This document shows positions 36,557 through 45,274 of a DNA stretch of 64,000 bases, one piece after another. The translations under genes were made by a program, and so were the position numbers. Under the pieces are notes generated by a model. The model made no database searches, was not told the origin of the DNA, and worked only from the letters and a program-made list of their open reading frames with translations. Every line of letters begins with the position of its first letter. The first letter of the stretch is position 1. Source of the stretch: Primorskyibacter marinus (GTDB lineage Bacteria; Pseudomonadota; Alphaproteobacteria; Rhodobacterales; Rhodobacteraceae); assembly GCF_003313245.1 (NCBI RefSeq), contig NZ_QJSD01000001.1, positions 124,001 to 188,000 on the forward strand, read 5' to 3'.

Positions 36557-37563
36557 ACGACCGTCTACTAGATTTCGCCATCCGTTATGGCTTTTTGATC
36601 CTTCTGATCGGGCTGATCGTCTATTTCAGCCTCGCGGCACCGGGGTTCTTTGGCCCATTATCCGCCGCATTCGTGCTGCAATCGGTGGCGATCACGGGCA
36701 TCCTTGCACTTGGTGTGACCTGCACGCTGGTTGTCGGCGGGTTCGACCTGTCCATCGGGGCGGTCGCGACCTCGGCGCTGATGCTGTCGGCCTATTCCAT
36801 GGTGATCCTCGAACACCCGACCCCCGTTGCCGTGATGCTGTGCCTTGGAATGGGTGCGCTGGTCGGGTTCATCAACGGGGTGCTGATCGTGAAATTCCGG
36901 GTACCTGACCTGTTGGCGACGCTGGGCATGATGTTTCTTCTGATCGGCTTGCAGCGCATCCCGACGCAGGGCAACTCCATCGCGGCGGGCATGATGTTGC
37001 CGGATGGCAGCGTGGCCGAGGGCACGTTTTCCGCCGCCTTCCTGTGGCTGGGTCGTCACCGTTTTGACGTGGTCATCGACCGGTTGCTGCCGATGCCGGT
37101 GGTGATCTTCGTTGCCATTGCCGTGTTGATCTGGCTGTTTCTGGGCTTCACCCGGCATGGACGTCTGATGTACGCAATCGGGTCGAACGCGCGGGCGGCC
37201 GCGCTCGTCGGTACGCCGGTCAACCGCTACAAGATCGCGGCCTACATGATTTCTGGCGTGACCGCCTCTATCGGGGGAATCCTTCTGGCCGCACGGCTGG
37301 GGCGCGGCGACATTGCCAGCGGCAACAACCTGCTGCTGGACAGCGTTGCGGCTGCGCTGATCGGGTTTGCGGTTCTGGGTGTCGCCCGGCCAAACGCGTT
37401 CGGCACCGCCATCGGCGCGCTGTTCGTCGGCATCCTGCTGCAAGGCATGACGATGATGAACGCGCCCTATTACACACAGGATTTTGTCAAGGGGGCCGTG
37501 CTTGTCGCCGCTCTTGTCTTCACATTTTACCTGTCCTCACGCCGTACCGGCACGGGACATTGA
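36553..37563 (+). CDS. sugar ABC transporter permease (cassette 2)
   Basis: The 336-residue membrane protein is an RbsC-type permease with eight to ten spans and the family segments TCTLVVGGFDLSIGAVATSA and FINGVLIVKFRVPDLLATLG. Only one permease gene is present, so the channel is probably a homodimer as in ribose transporters. It overlaps the ATPase gene (ATGA), and the binding-protein gene follows after 25 bases. Confidence 0.92.
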   Translation: MNDRLLDFAIRYGFLILLIGLIVYFSLAAPGFFGPLSAAFVLQSVAITGILALGVTCTLVVGGFDLSIGAVATSALMLSAYSMVILEHPTPVAVMLCLGMGALVGFINGVLIVKFRVPDLLATLGMMFLLIGLQRIPTQGNSIAAGMMLPDGSVAEGTFSAAFLWLGRHRFDVVIDRLLPMPVVIFVAIAVLIWLFLGFTRHGRLMYAIGSNARAAALVGTPVNRYKIAAYMISGVTASIGGILLAARLGRGDIASGNNLLLDSVAAALIGFAVLGVARPNAFGTAIGALFVGILLQGMTMMNAPYYTQDFVKGAVLVAALVFTFYLSSRRTGTGH

Positions 37564-37588
37564 TCATCAGCGAATGGGAGAACGCGAT

Positions 37589-38629
37589 ATGTTGAGACGT
37601 CATTTCATGGCCATGGCGAGCGTGGCAAGCCTTGCGCTTGGCGCGGGTGCGGCAACGGCACAAGAACCACCTGCCCCTTTGGACAATCCCGAAGATGTGA
37701 CCATCGCGCTTGTGCGCTACCTGTCCACGGGCGACTTCTTTCAGGCCTATCTGTCCGGCGTCGAAACCCAAGCTGATGCGCTTGGCGTCAACCTGCGCGT
37801 GCTGGACAGCCGTCAGGACGCGGCGCTTCAGGCCGATATGGTGGATCAGGCCATCGCGCTGGGTGTGGACGGGATCATCATCCAGCACGGGCTGACAGAA
37901 TCCATGCGCGAAGCCGCGCAGCGGGCCGTGGATGCGGGCATCAAGGTCGTCGCTTTTGACGTGAACGTTGAAAACGAGGCCATCCCGCAGATCGAACAGT
38001 CCGACTACCTGCTGGGCAAGCTGGCGCTGGAACAGGCCATCGCCGACAATGGCGACAGTTTCGCGGCAGGCTATGTCTACGTTCCGGGCATCGCGCCACT
38101 GGATCGTCGTCATGTCGCCTGGGAAGAGGTCAAGCAAGCCAATCCCGGCATCACCGAGGCCGCTCGGGTCGGCACGCTCGACAATCCGATTGCCAATGCC
38201 AACGCAAATCAGGCGCGCGCGGCGCTTCAGGCCAATCCCAACATCTCGGTGTTTTTCGCACCCTTCAACGAGTTTGCAAAAGGCGTGAAAATCGCCGCGG
38301 ACGAGCTGGGCCTGAGCGGTGACCTGAGCATCTATTCCGCCGACGTCTCGACCGCGGATATCGCCCTGATGCGGGAGCCGGGCAGCGCCTGGAAAGCGAC
38401 CGTGGCCACGAACCCATCCGTGGTGGGCGAGGTTTCGGTCCGGGCGCTGGCCCTGATGCTGACGGGCGAGGATCCGGGTGCCTCCGTGGTGGTGCCGCCA
38501 ACCCTGATCACGCAGACCTTCCTGAACGACAATGACATCCGCAATATGGAAGATCTGGGCGCGAAGATGCCCCAGTTCCAGCATGCCGATGTGGCGGTGG
38601 CCGACTGGATGGCCCTGCCCGCGCGCTGA
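37589..38629 (+). CDS. sugar ABC transporter substrate-binding protein (cassette 2)
   Basis: The 346-residue exported protein has a signal peptide ending near AAATAQ and the Peripla_BP_4 fold (VTIALVRYLSTGDFFQAYLSG, GVDGIIIQHGLTESM, ADVSTADIALM). It would collect the ligand for the importer. Its gene comes after the permease gene, unlike cassette 1, where it comes first. By genomic context the ligand is most likely 5-methylthioribose or 5-deoxyribose. No such binding protein is known to me, so this needs direct testing. The ATG at 37589 gives a normal signal peptide. Confidence 0.9.
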   Translation: MLRRHFMAMASVASLALGAGAATAQEPPAPLDNPEDVTIALVRYLSTGDFFQAYLSGVETQADALGVNLRVLDSRQDAALQADMVDQAIALGVDGIIIQHGLTESMREAAQRAVDAGIKVVAFDVNVENEAIPQIEQSDYLLGKLALEQAIADNGDSFAAGYVYVPGIAPLDRRHVAWEEVKQANPGITEAARVGTLDNPIANANANQARAALQANPNISVFFAPFNEFAKGVKIAADELGLSGDLSIYSADVSTADIALMREPGSAWKATVATNPSVVGEVSVRALALMLTGEDPGASVVVPPTLITQTFLNDNDIRNMEDLGAKMPQFQHADVAVADWMALPAR

Positions 38630-38691
38630 TGCATACCGATCCGGCCCTGACAGTTTCGGGGCCGGACCCCCTTTCAGGAACGGAGCGTCCC

Positions 38692-39135
38692 ATGCTGATC
38701 GGAATGGACCCACGAACGACACCCGAATTGCTTTATACGCTTGCGCGGATGGGGCATGGCGATGAGATCGTCATCGCCGACCGCAACTATCCGGCCCAGT
38801 GGTCAGCCGCCGGCTGTCTGGTCAAGGACGTGATCCATTATCCCGGCCATGACGCAACAATCGTGGCCGACCTGATCACCCGCCTGATGCCGCTGGACAC
38901 GTTCCACACCCATTCCGTCCTGCGCATGGAGATCGACGATCAGCCCGACACGATGTCAGACGTGCATCGGGCCGTCTGGGACGTGCTGACACCGCGCTTA
39001 CCCGAAGGCGGCATATTATCAAGCATCGAACGTCAGGCCTTTTATCGCCGCGCCGGAGGCAGCTTTGCCGTAGTGCAATGCAGCGAGGATCGTCCCTTCG
39101 GATGCTTTATCCTGCGCAAGGGTGTCATTTTCTGA
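38692..39135 (+). CDS. RbsD/FucU family sugar mutarotase-like protein
   Basis: The 147-residue protein matches the RbsD/FucU family, which interconverts anomers or ring forms of free sugars such as ribose and fucose. The N-terminal LLYTLARMGHGDEIVIADRN motif with its catalytic histidine is clear. Sitting last in the importer operon, it could equilibrate the imported deoxypentose so that MtnK sees the right anomer. The ATG at 38692 is preceded by GGAGCG; an earlier ATG gives an unrelated extension. Its last bases overlap the stump of an FGGY kinase on the other strand. Confidence 0.87.
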   Translation: MLIGMDPRTTPELLYTLARMGHGDEIVIADRNYPAQWSAAGCLVKDVIHYPGHDATIVADLITRLMPLDTFHTHSVLRMEIDDQPDTMSDVHRAVWDVLTPRLPEGGILSSIERQAFYRRAGGSFAVVQCSEDRPFGCFILRKGVIF

Positions 39136-39300
39136 AAGCATACTGCGCGGCGCGACCGTCAAACAGCATGTAGGGCAGCGTCGCATCACGCCACATCTGA
39201 ATGTCGCGCTTCTGGCTGGCCAGCAGCGTACCCGCCGCATCGAAAAGGCCCGCGCGCTGCCGGTTCCGACATCGGCACCTACAAAATCAGGTCCGGTCAT
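39125..39300 (-). pseudogene. frameshifted N-terminal stump of an FGGY-family sugar kinase
   Basis: The minus-strand ATG at 39298-39300, directly after the ribitol-dehydrogenase-like gene, begins MTGPDFVGADVGTGSARA, the nucleotide-binding start of FGGY kinases (ribulokinase/xylulokinase group). A frameshift follows at about 39246. The next frame continues as LFDAAGTLLASQKRDIQMWRD, again FGGY-like, then reads unrelated sequence to a TGA at 39125-39127. About 45 of roughly 500 residues remain. The original gene probably ended the polyol operon and was lost when the neighbouring RbsD-type gene arrived or by a deletion. Confidence 0.72.
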
Positions 39301-40026
39301 CTACAGATCCACAGCATTGGGCAGAAGGACCAGATCGCGAATGGTCACGTTCCGCGGCCGTGTCAGCATGAACACCACGCAATCGGCAACTTCCTTGGGT
39401 TGCATCAGGCTGCCTTCGGCCAAAGCCTGATCCATCTTGGCCTTGGGCCAGTCATCCAGCAACGCCGTGACAACGGGCCCCGGAAGGATCGCCCCGACAC
39501 GCACGCCGTGTTGGGACATCTGCCGACGCACGGTGTGGGTGAAGGCCTGCACCGCATGTTTGGAGGCTGTATAGATCGGTTCCCAGACGACGGGAACGAC
39601 CCCGGCGACGGAACTGGTCAAAATGACATCGCCGGATTTTTGCGCCGCCAGATGCGGCAAGACCGCGTGAACAGACCGGAACACCGCGTTGATGTTGAGG
39701 TTCAGCACCCTGTCCCATTGATCCGGATCGCCTTCAAGAACGTCGCCCCCCACATAGGCACCTGCATTGGCGTGGAACACATCCAGCCTGCCGGCCTGTG
39801 CCAGAATCTGCGGCAGCATCTGCGCGACGCTCTCGGGGTTCAGCAAATCGGTCACAACCGGATAGGTGCCTGCGCCAAGCTCTGCACAGGCTTTTTGCAC
39901 TGCGGCCTCGTTGCTGTCGATCAGCGCGACCTGCGCACCTGCGGCCAGACATTCCCGCGCACAAGCCAGACCGATGCCAGAGGCCGCGCCTGTGATGGCA
40001 ACAACCTTGCCGTTCAGATCATTCAT
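39301..40026 (-). CDS. SDR-family dehydrogenase, ribitol 2-dehydrogenase-like
   Basis: The 241-residue short-chain dehydrogenase has the NAD-binding GAASGIG motif near residue 14 and a catalytic Ser (LTSSVAG) and Tyr-x3-Lys (YTASK). Its sequence around the middle ([18 protein letters not shown]) resembles ribitol 2-dehydrogenases, which oxidise ribitol to D-ribulose. It is directly followed by the FGGY kinase stump, which fits a ribitol dehydrogenase-ribulokinase pair. Polyol specificity within SDRs is hard to call by eye. Confidence 0.82.
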   Translation of the reverse strand: MNDLNGKVVAITGAASGIGLACARECLAAGAQVALIDSNEAAVQKACAELGAGTYPVVTDLLNPESVAQMLPQILAQAGRLDVFHANAGAYVGGDVLEGDPDQWDRVLNLNINAVFRSVHAVLPHLAAQKSGDVILTSSVAGVVPVVWEPIYTASKHAVQAFTHTVRRQMSQHGVRVGAILPGPVVTALLDDWPKAKMDQALAEGSLMQPKEVADCVVFMLTRPRNVTIRDLVLLPNAVDL

Positions 40027-40038
40027 TTCGTCTGCTCC

Positions 40039-40812
40039 CTAAATGCTGGAATGACCGCCTTCGATCATCATGATGGCACCGTTCACAAGATCCGATGCCG
40101 GTGAGGCCAGATACAGCGCCATATCCGCAATCTCGACCGGTTCTCCGAAACGCCCAAGCGGTGTGCGGGCGATAAACGGATCCTTCTTCTCGGGTGCGGA
40201 CCAAAGCTGTTTGCCCATCTCGGTCATGACCACGGTCGGGCAGATCGCATTGACCTGCACGTTATGTGGCGCGGCCTCGACCATCAGCGATTTGGTCAGG
40301 GCGTTCAGCCCGCCCTTTGATGTGGCATAGGCCGCATGATCCTGCAAAGCGATCACGCCGGTCTGCGACGAAATATTGATGATCTTCCCCGATCCGCGCG
40401 CCATCATTCCGGGCAGCAAAGCCTGCGACAGGACAAAGGGGGCTGTCAAATTCACGGCCATCGTCCGCGCCCAGTCCTCAATTGCATAGCTGGTCACGGG
40501 TCCGGTGACCGCGATCCCGGCCGAATTGACCAGAATGTCGATGTGACCTTCTGCACCTGCCAATGCTGCTTTGGCGATGCCCATGGTTTCATCCGCGCAG
40601 GCCAGATCGCCCGTCACTGCGGTAAATTTGCGCCCAAGCGCCGTAACCGTCCGACCCAGTTCCGCCAATCTGTCCCGATCCCGCCCATGACCGATAATAT
40701 CGGCACCCGCATCGGCAAACACCTCGGCAATGGCAAAGCCGATCCCCGACGATGCGCCTGTCACAAGCGCCGTGCGCCCGGCAAGGCCAAATCGGTTTTC
40801 CCATTGCGCCAT
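40039..40812 (-). CDS. SDR-family oxidoreductase, polyol dehydrogenase-like
   Basis: The 257-residue SDR has the cofactor loop GASSGIG, the NSAG motif (as VNSAGIAV), and the catalytic SSQTG and YATSK residues. The C-terminal NGAIMMIEGGHSSI is normal for the family. It lies between the SIS isomerase and the second SDR in the polyol operon. It is likely to oxidise a sugar alcohol or reduce a ketose. The sequence is closer to threitol/gluconate 5-dehydrogenase-type SDRs than to the ribitol-type neighbour. Confidence 0.82.
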   Translation of the reverse strand: MAQWENRFGLAGRTALVTGASSGIGFAIAEVFADAGADIIGHGRDRDRLAELGRTVTALGRKFTAVTGDLACADETMGIAKAALAGAEGHIDILVNSAGIAVTGPVTSYAIEDWARTMAVNLTAPFVLSQALLPGMMARGSGKIINISSQTGVIALQDHAAYATSKGGLNALTKSLMVEAAPHNVQVNAICPTVVMTEMGKQLWSAPEKKDPFIARTPLGRFGEPVEIADMALYLASPASDLVNGAIMMIEGGHSSI

Positions 40813-40815
40813 GGT

Positions 40816-41382
40816 CTACTCCAGATTGGTGTGGTTGGCGCGCATCGCCTCTGGTGACAGAGCCAGACGGTCGCGCAGATCCAGAACCAGAAATTCAAAG
40901 AACAACAGCATCAGCACCTCGAATAATGACCCCATCGGCAACACCGAATTGCCAGCCGCCCCCTGATCCGATGCCATGGTCTGCGCGGGAAGATGGACCA
41001 CCAGATCCGCGTCAAGCGGCACAGCGCCGTCAGGTGTCGCGGTGATGCACAGCACCCGCGCGCCCGCGTTCCGCCCGACCTGTGCCAAGGCCGAGACGGT
41101 CGAGAACTCACCGGGGCCCGCGCTTATGAACAGCACGTCGCCATCCGCGACCGGCGGCACTGTCATGTCGCCCGCCACATGCGCATCAAGGCCCAGATGA
41201 AACAGGCGCATTGCCAGCGCCTTCATCATCAACCCCTCGCGGCCAACGCCGTAGCAGACGATCCGTCCCGCGCTGGCCAGAACCGTCGAAAGATCGTCGA
41301 TCTGATCCAGAACCGCTTTGCCCAGGCCCGGACGCAATTCGTCCAGAACCCGATCTGCCAGACTCTCTCGGGGCGGGGCCAT
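40816..41382 (-). CDS. SIS-domain sugar phosphate isomerase
   Basis: The 188-residue single SIS-domain protein has the phosphosugar-binding segments YGVGREGLMMKALAMRL and ISAGPGEFSTV. Its length and sequence resemble 6-phospho-3-hexuloisomerase or the isomerase half of arabinose-5-phosphate isomerase (without CBS domains). In a polyol operon it would isomerise a ketose phosphate. No partner hexulose-6-phosphate synthase is present. It is spaced three bases from both neighbours. Confidence 0.8.
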   Translation of the reverse strand: MAPPRESLADRVLDELRPGLGKAVLDQIDDLSTVLASAGRIVCYGVGREGLMMKALAMRLFHLGLDAHVAGDMTVPPVADGDVLFISAGPGEFSTVSALAQVGRNAGARVLCITATPDGAVPLDADLVVHLPAQTMASDQGAAGNSVLPMGSLFEVLMLLFFEFLVLDLRDRLALSPEAMRANHTNLE

Positions 41383-41385
41383 CGC

Positions 41386-42429
41386 TCAGGCGTCCTGCAT
41401 ATTGATCTGGATCTTGACGTCGGTCGGGAGCGCCGCGACGGCGCGTTCAAAGGCTTTCACGCTGTTGGAGAATGCAAACGTGGCCGAGATCAGCGGCTTG
41501 AGATCAACCTTTCCGGACGCCAAAAGCTCTATCGCGCGGTCATACATGTTTGCATAACGGAAAACCGTTTCCATGCGGATTTCCTTGGATTGGGCCAGCA
41601 CGATGTCCACCGGGACCGGATCTACCGGCATCCCGACCCAAACCACGCAGCCCGCAGGTGCCACAGCTTCCAGCGCGGTCTGCACCGATTTTGCCGCCCC
41701 CGCACATTCAAAGACCACATCAGCGCCCCAGCCGGACGTGCCCGCGCGCACGACCTCTGCCGCGTCGTCTTTGGTCACGTTGATCGGGTGGATATTTCCG
41801 TAATTCGCGGCAACGCCCAGCTTTTCATCGACCAGATCAGAGATATAGACCTTGGAACACCCGCCTGCCAAAGCCGCCAGCGCCACCATGATTCCGATTG
41901 GGCCGGCCCCTGTGACCAGTGCCACATCGCCGGGCTTGATCCGGGCACGGGTTGCCGCTTGCATTCCGATCGCAAAGGGTTCGACCATCGCACCCTCGGC
42001 AAAACTCACATTCTCGGGCAGTTTATAGGTGAAGGCAGCGGGATGGACCACCGACGGCGTCAGGCATCCATGCACCGGCGGGGTGGCCCAGAACCGCACA
42101 TCGGGATCGACGTTATAGACACCCAGCTTGCTGGCCTTGGAGGCCATGTTGGGAATACCCGGCTCCATGCAGACGCGATCCCCGACGGCCAGATGGGACA
42201 CACCCTCGCCCAGTTCCGTGACAATGCCCGCGGCCTCGTGGCCCAGAACCATGGGCGCGTTGACGACAAAGGGGCCAATCTTTCCATGCGTGTAATAATG
42301 CACATCGCTGCCGCAGACACCGACCGTATCCACGGCGATCCGCACGTCACCCGGCCCCACATCGTCTGGCAGAGCAATGTCCCTCAGCGCCAGTTTGTTC
42401 TTTTCTTCCAATACCAGTGCAATCGGCAT
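41386..42429 (-). CDS. zinc-type polyol dehydrogenase (xylitol/sorbitol dehydrogenase-like)
   Basis: The 347-residue MDR dehydrogenase oxidises a polyol at C2 with NAD. Catalytic zinc ligands are in [13 protein letters not shown] and GHEAAG, and the Rossmann motif is [14 protein letters not shown]. The four cysteines that normally bind structural zinc are absent: the stretch reads [16 protein letters not shown] where classical sorbitol dehydrogenases have CxxCxxC. This loss is typical of a xylitol dehydrogenase subgroup. It is the first catabolic gene after the SorC regulator in the operon. Confidence 0.88.
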   Translation of the reverse strand: MPIALVLEEKNKLALRDIALPDDVGPGDVRIAVDTVGVCGSDVHYYTHGKIGPFVVNAPMVLGHEAAGIVTELGEGVSHLAVGDRVCMEPGIPNMASKASKLGVYNVDPDVRFWATPPVHGCLTPSVVHPAAFTYKLPENVSFAEGAMVEPFAIGMQAATRARIKPGDVALVTGAGPIGIMVALAALAGGCSKVYISDLVDEKLGVAANYGNIHPINVTKDDAAEVVRAGTSGWGADVVFECAGAAKSVQTALEAVAPAGCVVWVGMPVDPVPVDIVLAQSKEIRMETVFRYANMYDRAIELLASGKVDLKPLISATFAFSNSVKAFERAVAALPTDVKIQINMQDA

Positions 42430-42441
42430 CGCTATCCCCGT

Positions 42442-43443
42442 CTAAACTGAACCTGTTCGATCAGTGTCCCGCGCCACTGTCGTGTTTTCAAGCAATGCGC
42501 GGGCCGTGTCCTCATCCGTCACCAACGTGTTCACAAAGCCGCGCCGCAGCGCCGCCGTTATTACCGGCAGCTTATGCGCCCCCCCAGCGGCAAGGATCAC
42601 GTTGGGTATCGCCGTCAGATCCTCCAGCGAGACACCGATAACGCGCTCGTTCACCGGATGATCGATAAGCGCACCATTCGCATCAAGCACATGCCCGATA
42701 ATGTCGCCTACCCCGCCGCGTGCGCGCAGCTCTTCGGCGTCAATATCCTTGGGAAGCGCATCACGGACCAGCAGCGAACTGCACAGATCCCCGGTCGCCA
42801 ACGCAACCGCGCCGCAAGAGCGGATCTTGTCCAGCATATCAGCGATGATGTCCTGCTGCATGAACATCGCCTGGCTGGCTGCGCTTCCGGCGAACAACGG
42901 TGCCGTGAAAAAGCTGTGTTCCGCATTACACAGATCCGCAAGCCGCGTGGTGATTTCGTACCCATTCACATCCGACCCGCGCGTGATGCCGCCCATGATC
43001 GACACGATTTCCAGATCGGGTCGGTCGATTGGCTGCATGAACCGGGTGGCCAGATTAAGCGTATTGCCCCAGGACATGCCAAATTTCTTCAAATCGGGAT
43101 CCGTCAGAATTGGTCCCAGATAACTGCCCAACCCCGCACTTATCAGTGGCGTCGTCGAGGCAGGGCTTTGCGGCGAAGGGACGATAACGGCACGCGCCAG
43201 CCCGAAACCGCGTTCGACTTTCCATTCCAGATCAGCCGAGGCCGCATAAATGGAATCGACACTGATCCGCAAGATACCGCGGCGCCGGGCCTCGCCGAGG
43301 GCCTTGTTCACGCGCATTCGGGTGATCCCGAACCGCTTTGCGGCGTCGGCCTGTGTCAGGCCTTCGATCTCGCAGGCCCAGGCCAGACGCACCAAAAGCT
43401 GTTCGTCCTCGTCGATCTGTTCAATTTTTACACTCCGCGACAT
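42442..43443 (-). CDS. SorC-family transcriptional regulator (cassette 3)
   Basis: The 333-residue regulator has a helix-turn-helix at about residues 24-46 (LTQADAAKRFGITRMRVNKAL) and a SorC effector domain (GMSWGNTLNLATRFM, SIMGGITRG, ILAAGGAHKLPVI). It lies inside the operon between the permeases and the polyol dehydrogenase. A small hairpin (CCGCTA and TAGCGG, 43449-43467) sits just ahead of its start. It probably controls the polyol importer and enzymes. Confidence 0.87.
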   Translation of the reverse strand: MSRSVKIEQIDEDEQLLVRLAWACEIEGLTQADAAKRFGITRMRVNKALGEARRRGILRISVDSIYAASADLEWKVERGFGLARAVIVPSPQSPASTTPLISAGLGSYLGPILTDPDLKKFGMSWGNTLNLATRFMQPIDRPDLEIVSIMGGITRGSDVNGYEITTRLADLCNAEHSFFTAPLFAGSAASQAMFMQQDIIADMLDKIRSCGAVALATGDLCSSLLVRDALPKDIDAEELRARGGVGDIIGHVLDANGALIDHPVNERVIGVSLEDLTAIPNVILAAGGAHKLPVITAALRRGFVNTLVTDEDTARALLENTTVARDTDRTGSV

Positions 43444-43519
43444 CTGAACCGCTAGACGCCATAGCGGCGGGGCCGCGGGTGGAGCTTGCCGCGCGTGCAC
43501 ATTCCGGAACCTGCAACGC

Positions 43520-44338
43520 TCATTTGACCGCCCCCATGGTCAGACCGCGCACCAGTTGCTTGGACGCAAGCAGCGCAAAGATCAGCACCGGGATCACGAT
43601 CAGCGTCGAGGTTGCCATGATCTTGCCATAGGGAAGGTTGTAGCCCTCCATGAAGGACACGGCCATCGCGGGGGCTGTCTTGGCTTCGGACCGGGTCAGG
43701 ATCAGGCCGAACATCAGCTCGTTCCACGAAAAGATGAACGAGAAGATCGCCGATACCGCGACGCCCGGCATGGCCAGAGGCAGGCAAATCTTGCGCATGA
43801 TCGTAAATTGCGAGGCCCCTTCCAGACGCGCGGCTTCGTCCAGATCATAGGGAATACCGCGAAACTGGTCCGTCACGATCCAGATCACGATCGGCAGGTT
43901 GAAGGTCAGGTAGATCAGGATCAGCGTGATATGCTTGTCCAGAATACCCAAATTCCGCGCAATCAGGAAGAACGGCAACGCCAGCACGATGGGCGAGACC
44001 ATGCGATTGGTGATGAACCAGAACCAAAGGTCCTTTTTGCCACGAAATTCAAACCGGGCCAGCGCAAAGGCCGCAGGCACCCCCAGAAAAATCGCCAGAA
44101 CCGTGGTCGAGATCGCAATGATCAAAGAGTTGATCAGCGTGCGCAACACACCATCTTCGAACAAGGCTTCGCGGTAGTTGTTCAGCGTCGGTTCGAATAT
44201 CCAGACCGGCGGTGCCTCAAGCGCCACGATCTGTGTCTTCAACGAGGTCGTCACCATCCAGTAGAACGGAAAGACACAGACCGCGATGATGATGAAAAGC
44301 AGCAGGATCTGCGAGGCCAGAGACCGCGTGGTATTCAT
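43520..44338 (-). CDS. carbohydrate ABC transporter permease, MalG/SmoG-like
   Basis: The 272-residue membrane protein has six spans and the EAA loop EAARLEGASQFTIMRKICLP that docks on the ATPase. It pairs with the permease encoded three bases upstream. The family (BPD_transp_1, CUT1 class) differs from the RbsC-type permeases of the other two cassettes, so cassette 3 was assembled independently of them. Confidence 0.92.
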   Translation of the reverse strand: MNTTRSLASQILLLFIIIAVCVFPFYWMVTTSLKTQIVALEAPPVWIFEPTLNNYREALFEDGVLRTLINSLIIAISTTVLAIFLGVPAAFALARFEFRGKKDLWFWFITNRMVSPIVLALPFFLIARNLGILDKHITLILIYLTFNLPIVIWIVTDQFRGIPYDLDEAARLEGASQFTIMRKICLPLAMPGVAVSAIFSFIFSWNELMFGLILTRSEAKTAPAMAVSFMEGYNLPYGKIMATSTLIVIPVLIFALLASKQLVRGLTMGAVK

Positions 44339-44341
44339 CGC

Positions 44342-45208
44342 TCAAACCTCTTTGTAGAAGACGCGAATATAGATCTGCGCCAGAATGATGGTGATGATCA
44401 GCAAGATGATTGCCTGCGCCGATGCCAGCCCCTGATCGAACCCGCGAAAACCGACGCGCTGGATCATCAAGGATATGAACTCGGTCGCGGCACCGGGCCC
44501 GCCGCGTGTCAGGGTAAAGACCATGTCAAACAGCTTCAGCGTGTCCGCTGTCCGCAGGATCAGCACCGCCACAAGACCGGGCAGCAAAAAGGGCAATTGC
44601 ACATAGCGCAGGACCGTCCACCAGCTTTTGGTTTCCAGACGTGCGGCTTCTTCCACCTCACCGGGCACCATGGTCAGGCCCGCCAGCAGCACCAGCGCCA
44701 CGAAGGGCGTCCACTGCCAGACATCCCAGAAGATGATCATGGCAAAGGCATTGGTCGGATCGCCGATCCAGTTGATGTTGGCCCCACCAAGCATCTGATT
44801 GATGACACCGAATTTCTGGTTGAACATCACCTGCCCCAACAGGCCGACCACCGCATAGGTCGTGGCCATCGGCAGCACCAGCGATAGCCGCGCAAGGGTC
44901 TTGAGGATGGTCAGTCCTGGTTTGTGCAGGACAAGCGCGATGCCCAGACCAAGCGCCAGTTGCAAGGGAAGCGCAGTGCAAAGCAGAAAGAACGTCCGTC
45001 CCATCGCCTGCCAGAACACCTCGTCTGTCAGCACTGTCCAATAGTTTTCAAGCCCGATGAATTTGACCTGCTTCAGCTTGATCAGGTTGAAGAAATGCAA
45101 CGAGGTCCACGCCGCATACAGCAAGGGCGCAATGCCCACGATCGCAAGACCGAAAACTGCCGGAGCGATAAAACCGATAACTGTACGTCTGGAAACTTGT
45201 CCGCGCAT
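44342..45208 (-). CDS. carbohydrate ABC transporter permease, MalF/SmoF-like
   Basis: The 288-residue six-span permease carries the EAA loop EEAARLETKSWWTVLRYVQLP. It follows the binding-protein gene by 66 bases and precedes the second permease by three. Together they form a CUT1-type channel of the sort that imports sorbitol, mannitol, xylitol or disaccharides in Rhodobacter relatives (smoEFGK type). Confidence 0.92.
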   Translation of the reverse strand: MRGQVSRRTVIGFIAPAVFGLAIVGIAPLLYAAWTSLHFFNLIKLKQVKFIGLENYWTVLTDEVFWQAMGRTFFLLCTALPLQLALGLGIALVLHKPGLTILKTLARLSLVLPMATTYAVVGLLGQVMFNQKFGVINQMLGGANINWIGDPTNAFAMIIFWDVWQWTPFVALVLLAGLTMVPGEVEEAARLETKSWWTVLRYVQLPFLLPGLVAVLILRTADTLKLFDMVFTLTRGGPGAATEFISLMIQRVGFRGFDQGLASAQAIILLIITIILAQIYIRVFYKEV

Positions 45209-45274
45209 GGTGCGCCTCCCGGCAGTCAGATCAAGGGCGGCACGTTCTGCGCCGCCCTCTTGGTGGTATGTGGT

